Origin: Sva-25 sp037385685
Lineage (GTDB): Bacteria; Pseudomonadota; Gammaproteobacteria; Chromatiales; Chromatiaceae
DNA length: 64,000 nucleotides
Assembly: GCA_037385685.1 (NCBI GenBank)
Contig: JARRMW010000001.1
Span: 62,001-126,000, forward strand
Direction: 5' to 3'
The position numbers and the translations under genes were made by a program. Under the pieces are notes generated by a model, which saw only the letters and a program-made list of their open reading frames with translations, had not been told where the DNA came from and made no database searches. This document shows, piece after piece, positions 8,567 through 16,508 of this stretch (positions are counted from its first letter, which is position 1; each line of letters begins with the position of its first letter).

Positions 8567-9555
8567 CAGGCGTTGCAACAGACGCGCGCGGCCTCCACCT
8601 CATCCTCAACCTTTTCCATGGCGATGCCAAGTCGTGAAAAGAGATCCCGGTCACTGTCGGTTTCCGGATTATCCGTGGTCAGAAGACGTTCACCGTAGAA
8701 CATGGAGTTTGCACCCGCGAGAAAGCAGAGCGATTGCAGTTCGTCACTCATCTCTGTCCGACCCGCCGAGAGCCGCACATAGGATTCCGGCATCAGAATG
8801 CGTGACACGGCGATGGTGCGCACGAACTCGAGCGGATCGAGCGCATCGACACCGAAGAGCGGCGTCCCCTCGACCTGCACGAGCAGGTTGATCGGGACCG
8901 ATTGCGGATGCGTCGGCTGATTCACCAGCTCCTGCAACATACGGGCCCGGTCTCGCCGGCTCTCCCCCATGCCGAGGATACCGCCGGAGCAGACATTGAT
9001 CCCTGCATTGCGCACATAATCAAGCGTCTCGAGCCGATCCTGAAATGTGCGTGTCGAGATAATATTGCCGTAGAACTCGGGCGATGTATCCAGGTTGTGG
9101 TTGTAGTAGTCGAGCCCGGCTTCCTTGAGCCGCTGTGCCTGCGCTTCGGTCAGCATGCCGAGTGTCACGCAGGTCTCCATACCGAGATCACGCACGGCCC
9201 TGATCATTTCGATGACCTTGTCGAGATTCCTGTCGGTCGGATTGCGCCAGGCCGCCCCCATGCAAAAGCGTGTCGAGCCCTTCGATTTCGCGACCTCTGC
9301 AGCCTCGACGACCTCCTCGAGCGGCAACAGTTTTTCGCGCTCCAGGGAGGTGTCGTACTTCGAACTCTGAGAGCAGTAGCCGCAATCCTCCGGGCAGGCG
9401 CCGGTCTTGATACTCAGCAGGGTACTCACCTGGACCTGGTTGGGATCGAAGTGTGCGCGATGGACCTGCTGTGCTTCAAACAGCAGGTCGTTGAAAGGCT
9501 TGTCAAACAGGGCTTCGATCTCCCCGGTCTGCCAGTCGTGACGGATTGCACTCAT
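8566..9555 (-). CDS. bioB: Biotin synthase
   Basis: BioB is a radical SAM enzyme that inserts sulfur into dethiobiotin. The 329 residues carry the CxxxCxxC cluster motif (Cys54, Cys58, Cys61), the following YCSQSSKYDT, and the YYNHNLDTSPEFY and GLMGMGES-like (GILGMGESRRDR) segments that bind SAM, dethiobiotin and the auxiliary 2Fe-2S cluster. ATG 9555 has a GAGGAG ribosome site and forms ATGA with the stop of the upstream membrane gene. It is the second gene of the BirA-controlled operon. Confidence 0.97.
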   Translation of the reverse strand: MSAIRHDWQTGEIEALFDKPFNDLLFEAQQVHRAHFDPNQVQVSTLLSIKTGACPEDCGYCSQSSKYDTSLEREKLLPLEEVVEAAEVAKSKGSTRFCMGAAWRNPTDRNLDKVIEMIRAVRDLGMETCVTLGMLTEAQAQRLKEAGLDYYNHNLDTSPEFYGNIISTRTFQDRLETLDYVRNAGINVCSGGILGMGESRRDRARMLQELVNQPTHPQSVPINLLVQVEGTPLFGVDALDPLEFVRTIAVSRILMPESYVRLSAGRTEMSDELQSLCFLAGANSMFYGERLLTTDNPETDSDRDLFSRLGIAMEKVEDEVEAARVCCNA

Positions 9556-9950
9556 ATTTCGCTCCTCTGGATAACGGTGTCTTCCCACGTATCCCTGTGA
9601 ATTCTGATGAGGTCAAGGATTGACCAGGGGATCATGACGATGGCTGCGAACGCCCAGTAAACCAGCCAGGGGGTCAGACTGACGGAAAAAAATGTAGCGA
9701 CCGGTACGGCCAGCCCTGCGATGGCGTAGAGCCTGTAGGCTGCCCACTGGATATAGTGAGCGACGTTGGGGTTGGGATGATGACGGTTCATCGCGTAGAG
9801 CACGATCGACGCACCGAGCCAGAACACCATCAGAGGAAAAGGCAGCAGTGTCGCGATGATGTTGAAGAGGTTGAAAAGCACCGGACCACGTCGGGAAGAT
9901 TTCGCCGTGACGATCCGGGTGCCCTCCCCGGTTTCGGGCATATCGTTCAT
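9552..9950 (-). CDS. Small membrane protein, first gene of the bio operon
   Basis: This 132-residue protein has a polar N-terminus (about 25 residues) and two or three hydrophobic spans, one near residues 28-52 and others between about 75 and 118. I recognise a DUF4870-like layout (short membrane protein of unknown role) but cannot be sure of the family. Its stop overlaps the bioB start. I prefer ATG 9950 over GTG 9995, because the bio promoter predicted here starts transcription near 9974. A role in biotin transport or metabolism would be guesswork. Confidence 0.75.
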   Translation of the reverse strand: MNDMPETGEGTRIVTAKSSRRGPVLFNLFNIIATLLPFPLMVFWLGASIVLYAMNRHHPNPNVAHYIQWAAYRLYAIAGLAVPVATFFSVSLTPWLVYWAFAAIVMIPWSILDLIRIHRDTWEDTVIQRSEI

Positions 9951-9980
9951 GGATGGTCCAGCCGATTCGAACAGGGCATC

Positions 9981-10008
9981 ATGGTATAATGACACGGTAG
10001 ATTGTCAA
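9981..10008 (-). promoter_or_regulatory. Candidate promoter of the bio operon
   Basis: On the minus strand, TTGACA (10008-10003, perfect) lies inside one arm of the BirA-type operator and is followed after 16 bases by TACCAT (9986-9981, 4/6). This predicts RNA from about 9974, a short leader before ATG 9950. BirA binding would block this -35 box directly. Confidence 0.6.
9982..9990 (+). promoter_or_regulatory. Extended -10 promoter for comF
   Basis: TGGTATAAT matches the extended -10 consensus TGnTATAAT. No -35 box is evident. Transcription would start near 9997, so the BirA operator at 10002-10034 would lie just downstream of the start and could act as a roadblock. Confidence 0.5.
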
Positions 10009-10034
10009 CCGGAAAAGGATTTCATGGTTAACAA
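10002..10034. promoter_or_regulatory. BirA-type biotin operator
   Basis: TTGTCAACC (10002-10010), 15 bases, then GGTTAACAA (10026-10034). The halves are inverted repeats with 8 of 9 positions paired and match the proteobacterial BirA consensus TTGTAAACC-N(14-16)-GGTTTACAA. It sits between the bio operon and comF and covers the comF start codon (10024). Confidence 0.85.
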
Positions 10035-10731
10035 CTGGATAAAGAACATACAGGGCCTGCTCTTTCCGGGTTTCTGCCTGGTCTGCGGCAGGAAAGCGAC
10101 CGGCGGCAGGGATCTCTGCTCCCGCTGTGCCGCAGGACTTGCGCACAACCACACGCCCTGCCGCTGCTGTGCACTTCCGCTGCCGGAGACATCAACACCG
10201 GGGGCATGCTGCGGCGAATGCCAGAATCACCAACGCCCCTTTGACAAGGTCACCGCACCCTACCTCTACGAAGGAGAGATCCAGAACCTGCACCGGGCAT
10301 TCAAATTCCATCGCAAGCTCTCAGCCGGACGATTACTCTCTGACCTGCTCTGCGATGCGATCGAGGCCCAGGATCAGACAAAAGTGCAACTGCTGATCCC
10401 GGTGCCATTACATCCCTCGCGCATCCGCCAGCGAGGATTCAACCAGGCCATGGAAATTGCGAGGATCGCCTCTGGACGATTCGGTATCCCGGTCGATCAG
10501 ACCTGCATCCGGCGCCCTGCCGCCACGGCACCACAATCGGGTCTGACGAAGAGGGAGCGTATCGAGAATATGCGGGGTGCATTTTCCATGAAACGGCAGG
10601 TGGAGGCAGATCACGTTGCGATCATCGACGATGTGATGACCACGGGCATGACAATCGAGCAGGTTGCCAGGGTGCTGCGGCAACATGGCGTCAGGCGCAT
10701 CGATGCCTGGGTCGTGGCGCGCCGGCCCTGA
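10024..10731 (+). CDS. comF: ComF-family phosphoribosyltransferase-like protein
   Basis: ComF proteins (GntX in E. coli) are linked to DNA uptake and sometimes to use of DNA as a carbon source, but their chemistry is unproven. The 235 residues have an N-terminal four-cysteine knuckle (Cys18, Cys21, Cys32, Cys35), more paired cysteines at about 46-49 and a C-terminal type I PRTase domain with the PRPP loop VAIIDDVMTTGMT near 199-212. ATG 10024 follows an AAAAGGA site. It is divergent from the bio operon; comF/gntX next to bioH or bioB is common in gammaproteobacteria. Confidence 0.88.
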   Translation: MVNNWIKNIQGLLFPGFCLVCGRKATGGRDLCSRCAAGLAHNHTPCRCCALPLPETSTPGACCGECQNHQRPFDKVTAPYLYEGEIQNLHRAFKFHRKLSAGRLLSDLLCDAIEAQDQTKVQLLIPVPLHPSRIRQRGFNQAMEIARIASGRFGIPVDQTCIRRPAATAPQSGLTKRERIENMRGAFSMKRQVEADHVAIIDDVMTTGMTIEQVARVLRQHGVRRIDAWVVARRP

Positions 10732-10759
10732 AATCGCTTCTGCCGGACGATGACCGACG

Positions 10760-11956
10760 TCAGAACAACTTGTCGAAAATACGGAAACCGGCGATGTAGG
10801 TTCCCGCTGCAGACCCAAGCGTGCTCAGCAAAAACACCAGCAGGATGCGCGAAACGCGATTCTTCCACCAGCCGCTCCAGTGCGTCACATCATGGCGCAG
10901 GCTTTCGAAATCACCCACCCTGGGTTTACGCAAGAGTGTTTCGACAGCGCCTGTGACCATGCCGGCACCGATCGTCGGGTTCAGGGATGTCAGCGGCGCG
11001 GCAACAAAGGCTGTCAGAATCGTGACAATATGGCCACCCGCCAGCAGCGCACCCAGCGCTGACAGCGTCCCGTTGATCATGACCCATTCGGCGATGAGGT
11101 TCCAGCCCAGCGCGGTGCTCTTTGAAAAGCCCATCACAAAGCCGGTGACGATCAATGCTGCGATCACCCACGGCAGTATTTTCAGCCACTTGCGTTTCTT
11201 TGGCAGTGTCTCGAGTTGCCTGATTTCACCAGCCGGGTCCTCGATACCGCTTTCGAGCTGTTCCGCGATCCCTTTCTGGTGACCTGCCCCGATGACAGCC
11301 AGGATGTTGCGATATCCGTGCTGCTGCCGTTCCTGCAGGATGCGCGACGCCATATACCGGTCACGCTCGGCAATCAGCGGATCAAAAAGATCCTTGCGCT
11401 CGGCAGCAAACTCGGAAAAGGTCGTTTCGAGCATGTCGCCCTCCTTGAGCTTTTCAATCTCCTCTTCACAGACTTCTTCACGCGAGAGTACCGACCCGAG
11501 CAGACCGCCAACGAGACCCGCGCGCTTCCACCAGCTGACATTGGCGACGACACGCTTCAGGGTGACGCCAATCTCGCGATCGATGAGCAATACCGGCAGA
11601 CCGTGTTCCTCGGCCTGTGCAATCGCCTGCCTCTGTTCTGCGCCCGGCTCGATATCGAACTGTTCGGCGAGGCGCTGCTGGTAAGCACTGAGAGCGAGCT
11701 GTGCCGCCACCATGGAGGCCTTGCCTTCCCTAATGACCTCGAAAAGGTCCATCCGGGTGATGGCATCGGGATCGATCAGGGAGAGATAACGACTGTTGCA
11801 GAGTTCCACAGCAACTGCATCATACTCGCCGCCGTCGAGATGCTCGCGAACCTCCTCGGCACTCGCCCGCGAGACATGTGCAGCACCCAGAAGAACGACC
11901 TGGGCACCATTTTCGCTTGTGACAATGCTTGTGGTGTTGTTCTTCTGGATAGCCAT
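10760..11956 (-). CDS. TraB-domain membrane protein
   Basis: The 398-residue protein fits the TraB/PrgY family (also related to TIKI metalloproteases). The N-terminal part (about 1-235) has the conserved VLLGAAHVS motif, an EAVELCNSRY-like segment (VAVELCNSRY) and AVIGAGHQKGI, with the GxxH pairs the family uses for a putative metal site. The C-terminal 150 residues have about four membrane spans. Enterococcal PrgY limits pheromone signalling; the role in Proteobacteria is unknown. I start at ATG 11956; the GTG at 11998 is the alternative. It is convergent with comF and divergent from the lipoprotein gene. Confidence 0.85.
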   Translation of the reverse strand: MAIQKNNTTSIVTSENGAQVVLLGAAHVSRASAEEVREHLDGGEYDAVAVELCNSRYLSLIDPDAITRMDLFEVIREGKASMVAAQLALSAYQQRLAEQFDIEPGAEQRQAIAQAEEHGLPVLLIDREIGVTLKRVVANVSWWKRAGLVGGLLGSVLSREEVCEEEIEKLKEGDMLETTFSEFAAERKDLFDPLIAERDRYMASRILQERQQHGYRNILAVIGAGHQKGIAEQLESGIEDPAGEIRQLETLPKKRKWLKILPWVIAALIVTGFVMGFSKSTALGWNLIAEWVMINGTLSALGALLAGGHIVTILTAFVAAPLTSLNPTIGAGMVTGAVETLLRKPRVGDFESLRHDVTHWSGWWKNRVSRILLVFLLSTLGSAAGTYIAGFRIFDKLF

Positions 11957-12006
11957 TGAGTCTGCTATGATTCGGGCAAAGGCCGGATTCTGCCACAATT
12001 AATTCT

Positions 12007-12408
12007 ATGATTCGCCCCCAATTTGCGTCGCTGCTACTGCTCATGAGCACCATCCTGGTCTTGCCTGCATGCCAGAGCATCGCCGAACAGAAGCGCGAGG
12101 ACGCCCTCGATACCACCCTGAAACTCTACGGCAACACCATGCGATGGCAGGGCCCCGGGAATCAGGCAGACTTCCTGAAAGATCCCGCCTCTATGCCAAC
12201 ATACCGTTCGGTTCGTGTTGTCAGCTACGATGTCGTGCAACAACCGACCCCTGTCGACGAGAATCTTGTCAGCCAGGTTGCCCGGATCGAATACGTCCAC
12301 ACGGACACCCAGGTGATGCGCACAATCGATGACCGCCAGCTGTGGGAAAGCAACGAGGAAGGCACAAGATGGCTTCGGGCCAACCCTCCCCCGTCGCTGT
12401 CACGATAG
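12007..12408 (+). CDS. Small lipoprotein of unknown function
   Basis: The 133-residue protein has a lipoprotein signal ending LVLPAC with the lipidated Cys at 22, so it should be anchored in the outer or inner membrane facing the periplasm. The mature part has no domain I recognise. It is probably a small alpha/beta fold, with a YRSVRVVSYDVVQQP stretch around residues 64-78. It stands just upstream of petABC but has its own direction-matched gap of 190 bases. Any link to the bc1 complex is unproven. Confidence 0.75.
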   Translation: MIRPQFASLLLLMSTILVLPACQSIAEQKREDALDTTLKLYGNTMRWQGPGNQADFLKDPASMPTYRSVRVVSYDVVQQPTPVDENLVSQVARIEYVHTDTQVMRTIDDRQLWESNEEGTRWLRANPPPSLSR

Positions 12409-12419
12409 TCACTCCGATC

Positions 12420-12433
12420 CTGACCTGAATCAA
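12420..12433. promoter_or_regulatory. Possible FNR/ANR half-conserved box upstream of petA
   Basis: CTGACCTGAATCAA matches 8 of 10 fixed positions of TTGATnnnnATCAA; the right half is perfect. Its centre is about 82 bases before the predicted petA transcription start, one of the spacings used by class I FNR sites. It is a weak match and needs testing. Confidence 0.35.
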
Positions 12434-12472
12434 GATCAGTCCGCCGTCGGGTTGACCCGTACCCGCTCTTAA

Positions 12473-12502
12473 TGGACAATTCGCCGACTATTTTTGTGTA
12501 AT
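12473..12502 (+). promoter_or_regulatory. Candidate petABC promoter
   Basis: TGGACA (12473-12478, 5/6), an 18-base spacer and TGTAAT (12497-12502, 5/6). Predicted start of RNA is near 12509, giving a leader of about 90 bases. Confidence 0.6.
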
Positions 12503-12597
12503 TTCAGAATATTCTGGATTACCGAAACTGTTCCAATCCTGTCGGCCCTCGCCGGCAAGAATCAGAAATCGTTGTTATATATCGTGGGGACAACACT

Positions 12598-13188
12598 ATG
12601 AGCGAAGGGGCTGACATGAAAAAACGCCGCTTCCTGACTGCGACGACGTCGGTCATTGGCGCCGTTGGGGTTGTGGGTGTTGCCGTGCCGTTCATTGCGT
12701 CATGGCAGCCAAGCACGAGGGCGAAAGCCGCGGGTGCACCAGTGGAAGCAGATATCAGCAAACTCGGACCCGGCGAACTGCTGCGGGTGAAATGGCGCGG
12801 CAAGCCGGTCTGGATTATGCGTCGCACCGAGAAGAATCTCGAGGATCTCAAGACTCTCGACCAGAAACTGGCAGACCCGGCCTCCGACATGCCGCAGCAG
12901 CCGGACTATGCAAAAAACCCGCATCGTTCGCGCAAGCCAGAGATCTGGGTTGCCGTAGGTATCTGCACCCACCTTGGCTGCTCTCCGACATATCGCCCCG
13001 ACGTGGCGCCTGATGATCTAGGACCTGCATGGGTTGGCGGCTTCTACTGCGCCTGCCATGGATCGCGTTTCGACCTGGCCGGCCGCGTCTTCTCTGGAGT
13101 ACCGGCGCCAACCAACCTGGTCATTCCGCCCTACCAATTCCTCGATGACAACACCGTTCTGGTCGGTGATGACGGAGGTGCAGCATGA
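12598..13188 (+). CDS. petA: Ubiquinol-cytochrome c reductase, Rieske iron-sulfur subunit
   Basis: The Rieske subunit takes the first electron from ubiquinol at the Qo site of the bc1 complex and passes it to cytochrome c1. The 196 residues have a twin-arginine-type N-terminus (KKRRFLT, 8-14), a membrane anchor at about 15-36 and the two cluster-binding boxes CTHLGC (123-128) and CACHGS (151-156), which supply two Cys and two His. The start has a GGGGA site. petA stop and petB start overlap as ATGA. Confidence 0.97.
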   Translation: MSEGADMKKRRFLTATTSVIGAVGVVGVAVPFIASWQPSTRAKAAGAPVEADISKLGPGELLRVKWRGKPVWIMRRTEKNLEDLKTLDQKLADPASDMPQQPDYAKNPHRSRKPEIWVAVGICTHLGCSPTYRPDVAPDDLGPAWVGGFYCACHGSRFDLAGRVFSGVPAPTNLVIPPYQFLDDNTVLVGDDGGAA

Positions 13189-14600
13189 GTGCAATGCAAA
13201 ACCTGGTGAACTGGATCGATGACCGCTTTCCGATGACGAAAGTCTGGAACGAGCACCTCGCCCAGTACTATGCGCCGAAAAACTTCAACTTCTGGTACTT
13301 CTTCGGGTCACTGGCATTGCTGGTCCTGGTGAACCAGATCCTGACCGGTGTCTGGCTGGCGATGATGTACAAGCCATCGGCTGCCGACGCCTTCGCTTCC
13401 ATCGAGTACATCATGCGCGATGTCGAATGGGGCTGGCTGATCCGCTACATGCACTCCACCGGTGCTTCGGCTTTCTTTATCGTGATCTACCTGCACATGT
13501 TTCGCGGCATCCTCTACGGATCCCACAAGAACCCGCGCGAAATGGTATGGCTGTTCGGTGCAGTCATCTATGTCGTCATGATGGCGACCGCCTTCATGGG
13601 CTACCTGCTGCCCTGGGGCCAGATGTCATTCTGGGGCGCACAGGTCATCGTCAACCTGTTCCAGGCGATACCGCTGGTCGGTGAAGAGCTCTCTGTCTGG
13701 ATTCGCGGTGACTACGTGATCTCCGACGCGACCCTGAACCGTTTCTTCGCACTGCACTTCCTGCTGCCATTCATCCTGGCTGCACTGGTATTCCTGCATA
13801 TCGTCGCCCTCCACAAGGTTGGCTCGAACAACCCGGACGGTGTCGAGATCAAGAAAAACAAGGATGAAAACGGCATCCCGAAAGACGGCATCCCGTTCCA
13901 TCCCTACTACACCGTCAAGGACATCGCCGGCGTTGTGGTCTTCCTGATGTTCTTCGCCGGCATCATCTTCTTCTGGCCCGAAGCCAACGGCTATTTTCTC
14001 GAAAAGCCGAACTTCGAACCGGCCAACCCGCTGAAGACCCCCGATCACATTGCACCGGTCTGGTACTTCACGCCCTTCTACGCAATCCTGCGCGCAGTGC
14101 CGAGCTTTGCCGGCACCCAGGTGTGGGGAGTCATCGCGATGGGCGTTTCGATCGTTGTCTTCTTCCTGCTGCCCTGGCTCGACAAGAGCAATGCCAGGTC
14201 GCACCGCTACAAGGGTCCGCTCTTCAAGTATGCGCTGGCGATCTTTGTTGTCACTTTCGCGATCCTCGGCTATCTCGGCGTCGTGTCTGCGACCGCCGAT
14301 CGCACGCTGGTTGCTCAGATGCTGACGCTGATCTATTTCGGCTTCTTCTTCCTGATGCCGGCCTACACGCGCGAAACGAGTGACAAGACGACCATGACGA
14401 AGCTCTACTTCATTGCCATGGCCATCGCGACCCTTGCGACACTCTATTACTGGTGGTTCTTCGATGGCGGAGCTGACGGCTCTCTGCTCGTCAAGCTCAT
14501 CGTAACGGTAATCGCCGCAAGCCATTTTCTCATCTTCGGCATCAAGCCCTGGCTCAAGCCGGAGCAGTCCAAGCCGGTTCCAGAGAGGGTAACAGGATGA
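13185..14600 (+). CDS. petB: Ubiquinol-cytochrome c reductase, cytochrome b subunit
   Basis: Cytochrome b is the membrane core of the bc1 complex, with eight or more spans and two b hemes. The heme ligands are visible as His90/His104 and His191/His205. The Qo-site motif reads PVWY (291-294) instead of the more familiar PEWY, a variant known in beta- and gammaproteobacteria. At 471 residues it is longer than the roughly 400-430 of many bacterial proteins; extra spans lie after about residue 390. It is coupled to petA and petC by ATGA overlaps. Confidence 0.97.
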   Translation: MSAMQNLVNWIDDRFPMTKVWNEHLAQYYAPKNFNFWYFFGSLALLVLVNQILTGVWLAMMYKPSAADAFASIEYIMRDVEWGWLIRYMHSTGASAFFIVIYLHMFRGILYGSHKNPREMVWLFGAVIYVVMMATAFMGYLLPWGQMSFWGAQVIVNLFQAIPLVGEELSVWIRGDYVISDATLNRFFALHFLLPFILAALVFLHIVALHKVGSNNPDGVEIKKNKDENGIPKDGIPFHPYYTVKDIAGVVVFLMFFAGIIFFWPEANGYFLEKPNFEPANPLKTPDHIAPVWYFTPFYAILRAVPSFAGTQVWGVIAMGVSIVVFFLLPWLDKSNARSHRYKGPLFKYALAIFVVTFAILGYLGVVSATADRTLVAQMLTLIYFGFFFLMPAYTRETSDKTTMTKLYFIAMAIATLATLYYWWFFDGGADGSLLVKLIVTVIAASHFLIFGIKPWLKPEQSKPVPERVTG

Positions 14601-15409
14601 AAAAGCTCATTATCGCCCTGATCATGATGGCTCCAGGCATGCTACACGCCGCCGGCGGTGGCAACATCCACCTGGAAAGCGCCAGCATCAACCTCGACAA
14701 CGATGCGGCCAAGCAACGTGGCGCGAAATACTTCGTCAACTACTGCCTGAATTGCCACTCGCTGAAATACGAGCGCTGGCAGCGTATGCAGGAGTTCGGC
14801 CTGAGCATCGACGACATCAAGGAGCACCTGATGCCCGCCAATGCAAAGCCCGGTGACCTGATGACGATCGCTATGAAGACGGATGATGCCAAGGCATGGT
14901 TTGGCAACCCGGCACCGGACCTGACGCTCGAGACACGCCTGCGCGGCGAGGACTGGGTTTACACCTACCTGAAATCTTTCTACCTCGACGATAGCCGTCC
15001 ATTCGGTGTCAACAACACGGTCTTCGACAAGGTCGGCATGCCACACGTGCTCTGGGAGCTGCAGGGCCTCAGGAAGCCCATCTACCGTTTCGACGTCACC
15101 AAGTCGGGACATGTCGAGCAGAGCTTCGAAAGCGAAGCCGAGGCGGAAACCTGGGTCAGGGAGCATGGAGGCGATGCAGAGCTCAAGATTCACAGGGTCG
15201 TCGACCACCTTGAGACCGCCGTGCCCGGCAAGCTTGACGACGCCGAGTACGACAAGGTGATACGTGACATCGTGACCTTCCTCGCCTACATGGCCGAGCC
15301 GGTCAAGCTCGAGCGCCAGCGTCTCGGCATCTGGGTCCTGCTGTTCCTGGCTGTTCTCTTTGTCTCGGCCTACCTGCTCAAGAAAGAGTACTGGAAGGAC
15401 ATTCACTGA
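14597..15409 (+). CDS. petC: Ubiquinol-cytochrome c reductase, cytochrome c1
   Basis: Cytochrome c1 receives electrons from the Rieske protein and reduces soluble cytochrome c in the periplasm. The 270 residues have a signal peptide (about 1-18, ending LHAAG), the heme c motif CLNCH (50-54) followed by SLKYERW, and a C-terminal membrane anchor at about 244-262 (LGIWVLLFLAVLFVSAYLL). Last gene of petABC; a strong intrinsic terminator follows at 15433. Confidence 0.97.
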   Translation: MKKLIIALIMMAPGMLHAAGGGNIHLESASINLDNDAAKQRGAKYFVNYCLNCHSLKYERWQRMQEFGLSIDDIKEHLMPANAKPGDLMTIAMKTDDAKAWFGNPAPDLTLETRLRGEDWVYTYLKSFYLDDSRPFGVNNTVFDKVGMPHVLWELQGLRKPIYRFDVTKSGHVEQSFESEAEAETWVREHGGDAELKIHRVVDHLETAVPGKLDDAEYDKVIRDIVTFLAYMAEPVKLERQRLGIWVLLFLAVLFVSAYLLKKEYWKDIH

Positions 15410-15432
15410 CCGCCCAGGGCGCTAAACCCCTG

Positions 15433-15467
15433 AAAAAGGCGCACATGGTATACTGTGCGCCTTTTTT
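15433..15467 (+). terminator. Intrinsic terminator of petABC
   Basis: GGCGCACA / TGTGCGCC stem with an 8-base loop, an A-run before and six T after. It separates petABC from sspAB. Confidence 0.92.
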
Positions 15468-15496
15468 ATGATAATGGATTTCGAGGACGCCATTCG

Positions 15497-16123
15497 ATGC
15501 CTACCGTGACGAACAAACGTACAGTCATGACCCTGTTTTCCGATCCAGAGTGCATCTACAGTCACCGGGTACGCCTGGTACTGGCAGAAAAGAACATCAC
15601 GGTCGACATCATCGACACTGACCCCCTGGACCTGCCCGAGGATGTTGCCGAAGCGAACCCGTACGGCACCCTCCCAACGCTGATCGATCGCGATCTGGCG
15701 CTCTACGATTCGCGCATCATCATGGAATACCTCGATGAACGCTATCCACACCCGCCACTCCTGCCGATCGACCCCGTTTCACGCGCCAACACACGTCTCT
15801 ATCTCCATCGCATCGAGAAGGACTGGTATTCGCTGGCCGATGAAATCCTTGCCGGCGGCAAAGGAGCAGCCAAAGCCCGCAAGGAGCTCAAGGAAGCGCT
15901 GCTGGCAGCCGGACCAATCCTCGCAGCCAAGCCCTGGTTCATGAGCGACGAGTACACGCTCGTTGATGCAACCATTGCGCCGCTGTTGTGGCGCCTGCCT
16001 GCACTTGGCATCGAGATCAGCGGCACCGGGTCCCGACAACTCCTTGACTACGCCAAGCGTGCATTTGCCCGCGAGTGTTTTGCCAAAAGCCTCACAGAGC
16101 AAGAGAAAGAATTGCGCAAATGA
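15497..16123 (+). CDS. sspA: Stringent starvation protein A
   Basis: SspA is a glutathione-transferase-like protein that binds RNA polymerase and helps stationary-phase and acid-stress transcription in E. coli. The 208 residues align with E. coli SspA from MPTVTNKRTVMTLFSD onward, with the thioredoxin-like N-domain (through SRIIMEYLDERYPHPPL near 75-92) and a helical C-domain containing LYLHRIEKDWY. The catalytic Ser/Cys expected of active GSTs is not apparent, as in E. coli. ATG 15497 is chosen from that alignment. The sspA stop overlaps the sspB start. Confidence 0.95.
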   Translation: MPTVTNKRTVMTLFSDPECIYSHRVRLVLAEKNITVDIIDTDPLDLPEDVAEANPYGTLPTLIDRDLALYDSRIIMEYLDERYPHPPLLPIDPVSRANTRLYLHRIEKDWYSLADEILAGGKGAAKARKELKEALLAAGPILAAKPWFMSDEYTLVDATIAPLLWRLPALGIEISGTGSRQLLDYAKRAFARECFAKSLTEQEKELRK

Positions 16124-16503
16124 CCTCGACGCGGCCGTATCTCATCCGCGCATTCTATGACTGGATCGTCGATAACGACCTGACCCCGCATCTCGTCATC
16201 AACGCCGAACTCGACAATGTCACTGTACCCGGCCAGCATGTCGAGGATGGCCAGATCGTGCTCAATATCAGCCCTCATGCCGTCCAGGAGCTCTCTCTTG
16301 AGAATGACTGGATCGCCTTTGATGCCCGCTTCGGTGGCAGCAATTTCCATGTCAGCCTGCCGCCGTCAGCGGTGCTCGGCATCTATGCAAGGGAGAATGG
16401 ACACGGCATGCTTTTCCAGGAAGAGGAGCCCTCTCCCGAGCCCCCGAGCGACCCTGATCCCGGGGAATCATCAAAACGCCCGACACTCAAGGTCGTCAAA
16501 TAG
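16120..16503 (+). CDS. sspB: ClpXP protease specificity-enhancing factor SspB
   Basis: SspB tethers ssrA-tagged proteins to ClpXP for degradation. The 127 residues have the folded substrate-binding domain at about 1-105 (RPYLIRAFYDWIVDNDLTPHL, then NISPHAVQELSLEN). A polar linker follows and the C-terminus ends RPTLKVVK, the short peptide that docks on the ClpX zinc domain. ATG 16120 overlaps the sspA stop (ATGA). Confidence 0.95.
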   Translation: MTSTRPYLIRAFYDWIVDNDLTPHLVINAELDNVTVPGQHVEDGQIVLNISPHAVQELSLENDWIAFDARFGGSNFHVSLPPSAVLGIYARENGHGMLFQEEEPSPEPPSDPDPGESSKRPTLKVVK

Positions 16504-16508
16504 GCGCC

